DNA of 64,000 bases from CAMQRS01 sp964370065 (GTDB taxonomy: Bacteria > Bacillota_I > Bacilli_A > Erysipelotrichales > Erysipelotrichaceae). Within the stretch, counting starts at the first letter, position 1. Each line of letters starts with the position of its first letter. This document shows positions 59,155 to 64,000 of the stretch, piece after piece. The notes beneath the pieces were generated by a model. That model was not told the DNA's origin. It saw nothing but the letters and a program-made list of their open reading frames with translations, and searched no databases. Location of the stretch: contig CAYJGK010000001.1 of the NCBI GenBank assembly GCA_964370065.1, forward strand, positions 50,629 to 114,628, in the 5' to 3' direction. Position numbers and translations under genes: made by a program.

Positions 59155-60285
59155 ATGCAAAATTTAACAACGTATCTAACATTTTTAAAAAATATAACGT
59201 TCAAACAGCTTCCATTCAATGAATTAGACGCTTTATTATTTGCATTATTATCGTATATTCGTTTTAAAGGCATTGTACCAGGTGATGCCCAAAGTGTGAC
59301 ATTACAAAAAGCTTGTCAAACGCATCAAAGAGAAGTAGGATTTGAAGAAAATACGGCGAGTCCTACATTTTCTGCAGAAATATTAAAAATTTTACCTTTA
59401 TTGTGTGCATCTAAAAGATATGCAAATATAAAATTAAGTCACTATTACGATGAAATAAATCACGCAACAACGACCCAGTTTGGAGCGATTAGCTTTACTT
59501 GCCCCCGCTATTTTACCTATGTAGCATTTCGTGGTACAGATAATTCAATGGTAGGTTGGAAAGAAAATTTACGCATGATATATAATACGCAATTGGTTGC
59601 CCATAACCATGCTAAACAATACTTAGAACACGTCATCCAAGATAAACATAAATGGTTATGGTGGGATAAATGTGTGGCATCGCATAAAATTATAGTAGGA
59701 GGGCATTCGAAGGGTGGGAATTTAGCAATGGCAGCAGTTTATCAAAGTACATCTTTACATCCTTATATTGAACAAGTGTATGCATTTGATAGCCCAGGGT
59801 TTTTGCCCTCTTTCTATCAACAATACCATACTGTAGAGATAGCTAAAAAAATGGTGAACTATGTCCCTACTTGTAGTTTAATTGGTCGGTTCTTATGGCA
59901 TGAAGAAAATATTTGTATTGTACAATCAAGTGCAAAAGCCCTCTTACAGCACGATACCTTTACTTGGTTATGTGATGGGGAAGGTTGGATGAAAGGAACA
60001 GAATTTGATGCCTACAGTAATGGGGTACATACTTATATTCATGAATTATTGTTTACAGGTGATTTAAAACTAAAAGAGGCAACATTATATAAAATGTTCA
60101 GTATGTTAGATCGTATGCAATTGTATACACTAAATGATATTAGTGCGATGAATTTAAACCAGGGGTTTATCGGCATGAAAGAATTTATGAATATGACTAG
60201 TGAAGAGCGTAAATTTTTTACTCAATTACTAACATTTATTATAAAGCAAACTAGAACAGCAATATTGAATAAGGTGAAATCATAG
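59155..60285 (+). CDS. DUF2974 (Mbeg1-like) lipase/alpha-beta-hydrolase-like protein
   Basis: A 376-aa alpha/beta-hydrolase-like protein. The nucleophile elbow is GGHSKGGNLA (Ser near residue 184), with YVAFRGTDNSMVGWKE upstream and YAFDSPGF after it, as in class 3 lipase relatives of family DUF2974. There is no signal peptide, so it is probably cytosolic. GAGGTGA precedes the ATG. It is followed 8 nt later by an HD hydrolase gene. The substrate is unknown. Confidence 0.85.
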   Translation: MQNLTTYLTFLKNITFKQLPFNELDALLFALLSYIRFKGIVPGDAQSVTLQKACQTHQREVGFEENTASPTFSAEILKILPLLCASKRYANIKLSHYYDEINHATTTQFGAISFTCPRYFTYVAFRGTDNSMVGWKENLRMIYNTQLVAHNHAKQYLEHVIQDKHKWLWWDKCVASHKIIVGGHSKGGNLAMAAVYQSTSLHPYIEQVYAFDSPGFLPSFYQQYHTVEIAKKMVNYVPTCSLIGRFLWHEENICIVQSSAKALLQHDTFTWLCDGEGWMKGTEFDAYSNGVHTYIHELLFTGDLKLKEATLYKMFSMLDRMQLYTLNDISAMNLNQGFIGMKEFMNMTSEERKFFTQLLTFIIKQTRTAILNKVKS

Positions 60286-60293
60286 GAGGTCTT

Positions 60294-61490
60294 ATGCTAA
60301 GAAAAACAAATGAAAAGAAGGTATTAAGAGATGTGATACATGGGTATATTCATGTAGATTATCAAATCATATGGGATTTAATTAACGCAAAGGAATTTCA
60401 GCGATTACGTAGAATTAATCAATTAGGTGGTGTCCACCAAGTGTACCACAATGCAGAACACTCACGCTTCACCCATTCTTTAGGCGTCTATGAAGTGGTG
60501 CGCAGAATGGTAGAAGAAGTAAAGGATTTAAAAGAAGTATTGAGTGAGCAAGAAAAAATAATTGTGATGATTGCAGGTTTATTACATGATATTGGTCATT
60601 TACCATTTTCCCATGCTTTTCAAAACATTTGTGTCATTCCGCATGAAGATTTTTCAAGGCAGATTATATTACAAGACAGTGAGATACATAACATTTTAGC
60701 GAAGATAGATAATCAACTACCCACACAAGTAGCGAATATTATTGATTATAAACATGAAAATGATTTGTTAAATCAGATTGTGTCTGGGCAATTAGATGCT
60801 GATCGCATGGATTATTTATTACGTGATGCATACTTTACAGGAACTAGCTATGGTCGCTTTGATTTAGAACGTATTTTACGTACGATACGGGTTAGAGAAA
60901 ATAAAATAGTGGTCAAAGAAAGTGGAATTCATAGTGTAGAAGATTATATTATGGCTCGTTACCATATGTATTGGCAAGTATATTTTCATCCTGTAGCAAG
61001 AAGTTTTGAGCATATTTTATACATGATTTTTAAGAGAATGAAAGATATTTATCCTAATGAATCATACTTTTATAATTTAGAAATGTTTACTCCCTTCTTA
61101 CAAGATAATCCAACTACTTTTGATCACTTTATGTTAGATGAACATGCATCTTATTATGGCTTTGGTTTACTTACCAAAAAAGATGATCCGATTTTAAGAG
61201 AGTTAGCATTGCGTATTTTAGATCGTAAATTATTTAAGTATGAACCATATAGTGCATTCAATAAACAAAAAATTGAGCAAACATTGCGTATACAAAATAA
61301 AGATAGTTCCTATTTTATGATAGAGGACACGATGAGCAAAAGTCCTTATTCCCCATATGATGGTCATAATATTTATATTTTAAACATGAATCAAGAAGTC
61401 ATTGAGCTTTCAAAGAGTAGCACTATTGTAGCTGCTCTCTTACATGGGAAGACAAAAGAGGATAAAAAAATATATTATTGCGAACAATAA
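60294..61490 (+). CDS. HD-domain phosphohydrolase (YwfO-like)
   Basis: A 398-aa HD-superfamily protein similar to Bacillus YwfO and dNTP triphosphohydrolases. Metal ligands are seen in HSRFTHSLGVYE, LLHDIGHLPFSH (the HD pair, near residue 99), PHEDFSR and GQLDADRMDYLLRDA. The C-terminal region is helical. AGGAGG precedes the ATG. It is co-transcribed with the lipase-like gene. Likely reaction: hydrolysis of dNTPs or a related nucleotide. Confidence 0.9.
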   Translation: MLRKTNEKKVLRDVIHGYIHVDYQIIWDLINAKEFQRLRRINQLGGVHQVYHNAEHSRFTHSLGVYEVVRRMVEEVKDLKEVLSEQEKIIVMIAGLLHDIGHLPFSHAFQNICVIPHEDFSRQIILQDSEIHNILAKIDNQLPTQVANIIDYKHENDLLNQIVSGQLDADRMDYLLRDAYFTGTSYGRFDLERILRTIRVRENKIVVKESGIHSVEDYIMARYHMYWQVYFHPVARSFEHILYMIFKRMKDIYPNESYFYNLEMFTPFLQDNPTTFDHFMLDEHASYYGFGLLTKKDDPILRELALRILDRKLFKYEPYSAFNKQKIEQTLRIQNKDSSYFMIEDTMSKSPYSPYDGHNIYILNMNQEVIELSKSSTIVAALLHGKTKEDKKIYYCEQ

Positions 61491-61520
61491 GTGCTATGTA
61501 AGTAGGCACTTATTTTATTT
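61488..61520 (+). terminator. Weak terminator overlapping the HD-hydrolase stop
   Basis: AAGTGC (61489-61494) pairs with GCACTT (61506-61511), then TATTTTATTT. Confidence 0.45.
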
Positions 61521-61558
61521 CATGTTATAATGGGTACGCAATAAAAAGAGGTGTTATT

Positions 61559-62434
61559 ATGAAAAATAGATTAATCAAAGCATTGGCTAGAGAAGGTAGG
61601 GTACGTATTTATATTTGCGATACCACACAATTAGTACAAGAAGCAAAAAATAGACATGATTTATGGCCTACAGCAAGTGCCGCACTAGGACGTGTTTTAA
61701 GTGTAGCGGTTATGATGGGGGCTAATTTAAAAAGCCAAAAAGAAAAACTGACAATTACAATTAATGGTGGTGGGCCAATCGGAACGATTATGGCAGATGC
61801 GTATCATGATGGAAGGGTACGTGGATTTGTTGGGGAACCACACGTTCATTATCAATACAATGATACGAATAAATTAGCAGTTGGCGTAGCAGTTGGTAAA
61901 CAAGGGTATTTAGAAGTGAAAAAAGGCATGAGTTTAAAAGAAGATTTCAACGGGAAAGTAGCATTACAAACAGGTGAAATTGGTGATGATTTTGCTTATT
62001 ACTTCGCAGTGAGTGAACAAACGCCATCGATTGTCTCAGTAGGTGTGTTAGTAGAAACAGACAATAATATCATTAGCAGTGGAGGATTATTAATTCAAAT
62101 GATGCCCGATGCTACAGAAGAAGACATTGTGGCAACAGAAATACTTATGCAAACTTTAAAGCCAATGAGTACCTTATTACAGGATGGTCAAAGTTTAGAA
62201 ACAATTTTAAATAACTTATATGATGATGTAAAAATTCTAGAAGAAATGTATCCTGAATTTGCATGTGGGTGTAGTGAAGAGAGAATGCGTGCAGCTATTT
62301 CCACATTAGATTCAAAAGATATTCAAGCTATGATTAATGAAGACCATGGTTGTGAAATCAATTGTCAATTTTGTGGGAATAACTATCACTTTGATGAATC
62401 AGCCTTACTAACTATTATTGAGGAAAAGAAATAA
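61559..62434 (+). CDS. hslO: Redox-regulated chaperone Hsp33
   Basis: A 291-aa chaperone activated by oxidation of its zinc-bound cysteines. The C-terminal redox switch is intact: CGCSEERM (CxC, near residue 237) and CQFCGNN (CxxC, near 274). The N-terminal domain has TINGGGPIGTIMADAYHDG. GAGGTG precedes the ATG. The dusB gene starts 4 nt after its stop, the gene order of Bacillus (hslO near dusB). Its presence in an anaerobe fits defence against oxidative bursts. Confidence 0.95.
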   Translation: MKNRLIKALAREGRVRIYICDTTQLVQEAKNRHDLWPTASAALGRVLSVAVMMGANLKSQKEKLTITINGGGPIGTIMADAYHDGRVRGFVGEPHVHYQYNDTNKLAVGVAVGKQGYLEVKKGMSLKEDFNGKVALQTGEIGDDFAYYFAVSEQTPSIVSVGVLVETDNNIISSGGLLIQMMPDATEEDIVATEILMQTLKPMSTLLQDGQSLETILNNLYDDVKILEEMYPEFACGCSEERMRAAISTLDSKDIQAMINEDHGCEINCQFCGNNYHFDESALLTIIEEKK

Positions 62435-62437
62435 TAC

Positions 62438-63436
62438 ATGTGGAAAATAGGAAATATAAGCATTGATAATCCAGTGGTAATCGCACCGATGGCTGGTATT
62501 TCAAATGCAGCATTTCGCAGTATTTGTAAGGAATTTAATGCGGGTTTAATTTGTGCAGAAATGGTAAGCGATAAAGCTATCTTTTATAAAAATGAAAAGA
62601 CGCTTGGAATGTTAGAAGTATTAGAAGAGGAACATCCTATGTCTTTGCAAGTGTTTGGCTATGATATTGAAACGATGGTGCATGCAGCGAAGGTGTTAGA
62701 TACCCAAACTAACTGTGATATTATTGATATTAATATGGGATGTCCTGTGAATAAAGTAATTAAAGCCAATGCGGGAAGTTATTTGATGCGCGAAGAAGAT
62801 CATGCTGCAGCCATTGTGAAAGCAATTGTAGAAGTTGTGAAGAAACCTGTCACAGTTAAAATGCGTGCAGGGTGGGATAGTTTACATATCAATGCTGTTT
62901 CTTTAGCTAAAAAAGTAGAAGCAGCGGGAGCAAGTGCGATTGCCATACATGGAAGAACTCGTGCGCAGATGTATGAAGGGAAAGCCGACTGGTCAATCAT
63001 TAAACAAGTTAAACAAGCTGTCTCTATTCCAGTGATTGGAAATGGTGATATTAAAAGTGTAGAAGACATGAAAAATATGTTAGCACAAACTGGTTGTGAT
63101 GCAATTATGATTGGACGTGGCGTGTTGGGAAATCCTTACTTAATTAAAGAGTGCGTCGATTACTTTTCGACTAAACAAGAGCAATCTATTATTACCTATA
63201 CAGATAAATTTGCTTTAGCTAAAAAGCATGCTCAAAAATTAGTGCAGTTAAAGGGTGAAAAAATAGGAATGAAAGAAATGCGTGGACATGCTACTTGGTA
63301 CATTAAAGGAATGCCATCTTCTCATACCATTAAAGATCAATTATCTAAAATGGATACGTACGCACAATTAGTGGACACATTAAATGAATATGAAAAAGTA
63401 TTAATAGAGTGGGAGCAAGCGCATGCGTTATTATGA
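62438..63436 (+). CDS. dusB: tRNA-dihydrouridine synthase DusB
   Basis: FMN-dependent reduction of specific uridines in tRNA to dihydrouridine; 332 aa. Seen: VVIAPMAGISNAAFRSI (FMN site), the catalytic Cys in DINMGCPVNKVIKANAGS, HGRTRAQMYEGKADW, and IGNGDIKSVEDM followed by IMIGRGVLGNPYL. There is no strong ribosome site; the start lies 4 nt after hslO, so coupled translation is likely. A GNAT gene overlaps its end. Confidence 0.95.
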   Translation: MWKIGNISIDNPVVIAPMAGISNAAFRSICKEFNAGLICAEMVSDKAIFYKNEKTLGMLEVLEEEHPMSLQVFGYDIETMVHAAKVLDTQTNCDIIDINMGCPVNKVIKANAGSYLMREEDHAAAIVKAIVEVVKKPVTVKMRAGWDSLHINAVSLAKKVEAAGASAIAIHGRTRAQMYEGKADWSIIKQVKQAVSIPVIGNGDIKSVEDMKNMLAQTGCDAIMIGRGVLGNPYLIKECVDYFSTKQEQSIITYTDKFALAKKHAQKLVQLKGEKIGMKEMRGHATWYIKGMPSSHTIKDQLSKMDTYAQLVDTLNEYEKVLIEWEQAHALL

Positions 63437-63953
63437 TGTGTTTTTACAGCACAATGACTTATCCACAATTATTGAACAAGCATTACCTGAGGCCTATACT
63501 TATTGCTTTTATGAAGAAGGAATGCAAAAGGATTGGGTTGCCATTCAACTTCATGCTAAACAAATAAAAAATGAAGAAGAGGGGAATATCCTTTTTACTA
63601 AAACGTTTATGCCATACCATGCTATTCTAAAAGAAAGAATGCTATTTATTAAAAATAAAAATAACGAATCCATTGCAACAGCGACAGCCTTTTTATTACC
63701 AAATGATGCAACTTGGGGAAAATTACATTGGATTGCAATTTGTGAGAAGGAACAAGGAAAAGGCTTAGGGAAAGCACTCTTATCAAAAACGTTGTGTACA
63801 CTGCATGAATTGGGGTATAAAAAATGTATGCTGCATACCCAAACCACGAATTGGATTGCCTTACAAATGTATTTACAATACGGGTTTACTCCGCTTTTTA
63901 GAAATGAATATGAGGAAGCTTGGCAATATATTGAATCGAAAGGAATAAAGTAA
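63423..63953 (+). CDS. GNAT family N-acetyltransferase
   Basis: A 176-aa acetyltransferase. The acetyl-CoA-binding motif A is visible as KEQGKGLGKALLSK (near residues 117-130), with the C-terminal NWIALQMYLQYGFTPLF typical of the fold. The start overlaps dusB by 14 nt, so it belongs to the hslO-dusB operon. The N-terminal 60 residues are divergent, and the substrate cannot be guessed. It ends before a terminator at the window edge. Confidence 0.85.
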   Translation: MRYYDVFLQHNDLSTIIEQALPEAYTYCFYEEGMQKDWVAIQLHAKQIKNEEEGNILFTKTFMPYHAILKERMLFIKNKNNESIATATAFLLPNDATWGKLHWIAICEKEQGKGLGKALLSKTLCTLHELGYKKCMLHTQTTNWIALQMYLQYGFTPLFRNEYEEAWQYIESKGIK

Positions 63954-63977
63954 TTTATTCTTTTTTTTGTATCAAAA

Positions 63978-64000
63978 AAACGAAGTGTTGCACTTCGTTT
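63978..64000 (+). terminator. Terminator at the window edge
   Basis: AAACGAAGTG (63978-63987), loop TTG, CACTTCGTTT (63991-64000); the T tract lies partly beyond the window. Confidence 0.75.

Noticed and set aside
1..64000. CRISPR arrays, insertion sequences, prophage genes, rRNA or tRNA genes
   Set aside because: No regularly spaced repeats, transposase or phage genes, or RNA gene signatures were seen in the window.

Overview
The window is about 64 kb of AT-rich DNA with the gene order of a low-GC Gram-positive bacterium (Bacillota) near its replication origin: rsmG-parB-parA-parB, 3D-protein-rnmV-rsmA-ispE, murA-rpmE-prfA-prmC and tmk-holB-ricT-rsmI all follow the Bacillus/Clostridium pattern. 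A class III (oxygen-sensitive) ribonucleotide reductase, an RNA-binding ANTAR regulator beside glnA, DUF4125/DUF4037 proteins and a 2-hydroxyacyl-CoA-dehydratase-activase pair point to an anaerobe, probably a gut member of the Erysipelotrichia or a clostridial relative. The taxon is inferred; no rRNA or tRNA gene was seen. A 100-N assembly gap lies inside one gene.

Layout. 1-2.3 kb: the 3' end of a T-box leader and an amino-acid ABC transporter. 2.3-6 kb: rsmG, two ParB-family proteins, ParA, and a DUF5662 protein. 6-12.8 kb: a glutamine block of purF, asnB, glnA, an ANTAR antiterminator gene and pyrG. 12.9-22.6 kb: accessory DNA with an aldo/keto reductase, an orphan promoter-terminator unit without a gene, a broken surface-protein gene, a MalT-like LuxR regulator, a LytTR two-component system and a FemABX/MurM-like enzyme. 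22.7-29.8 kb: mnmE, tatD, an Amt-PII fusion, a 3D-domain protein, rnmV, rsmA and ispE. 30-35.4 kb: DUF1846 (gapped), murA, rpmE, prfA, prmC. 35.5-44.7 kb: a gene relic, DUF4125 and TPR-DUF4037, a MATE pump, tmk-holB-ricT-rsmI, YitT and a CAP-domain protein. 44.8-53.1 kb: an activase/dehydratase-like pair, a flavodoxin-DsrE pair, nrdD-nrdG. 53.2-64 kb: mgtE behind a 21-codon upstream ORF, pheA-aminotransferase, asnA with an oxidoreductase, a lipase-like protein, an HD hydrolase, hslO, dusB and a GNAT.

The main system is a nitrogen-control circuit. asnB, glnA and the Amt-PII gene each have a TTGACA-type promoter followed by a 5'-leader intrinsic terminator. In every case the 5' arm of the terminator can instead form a small hairpin with a six-base loop carrying A at position 1 and G at position 4, the known hallmark of ANTAR-protein RNA targets. 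The terminator-overlapping loops are AAAGGA (asnB), AAAGAC (glnA), AAGGAG and AAAGGU (amt, two successive attenuators). The amt leader also has an adjacent second hairpin with loop AAUGAU, which completes the classic dual-hairpin element. The ANTAR gene starts one base after glnA. Its receiver domain lacks the N-terminal acidic pair, so it may not be controlled by phosphorylation. I infer one antitermination regulon for ammonium uptake, glutamine synthesis and glutamine-dependent asparagine synthesis.
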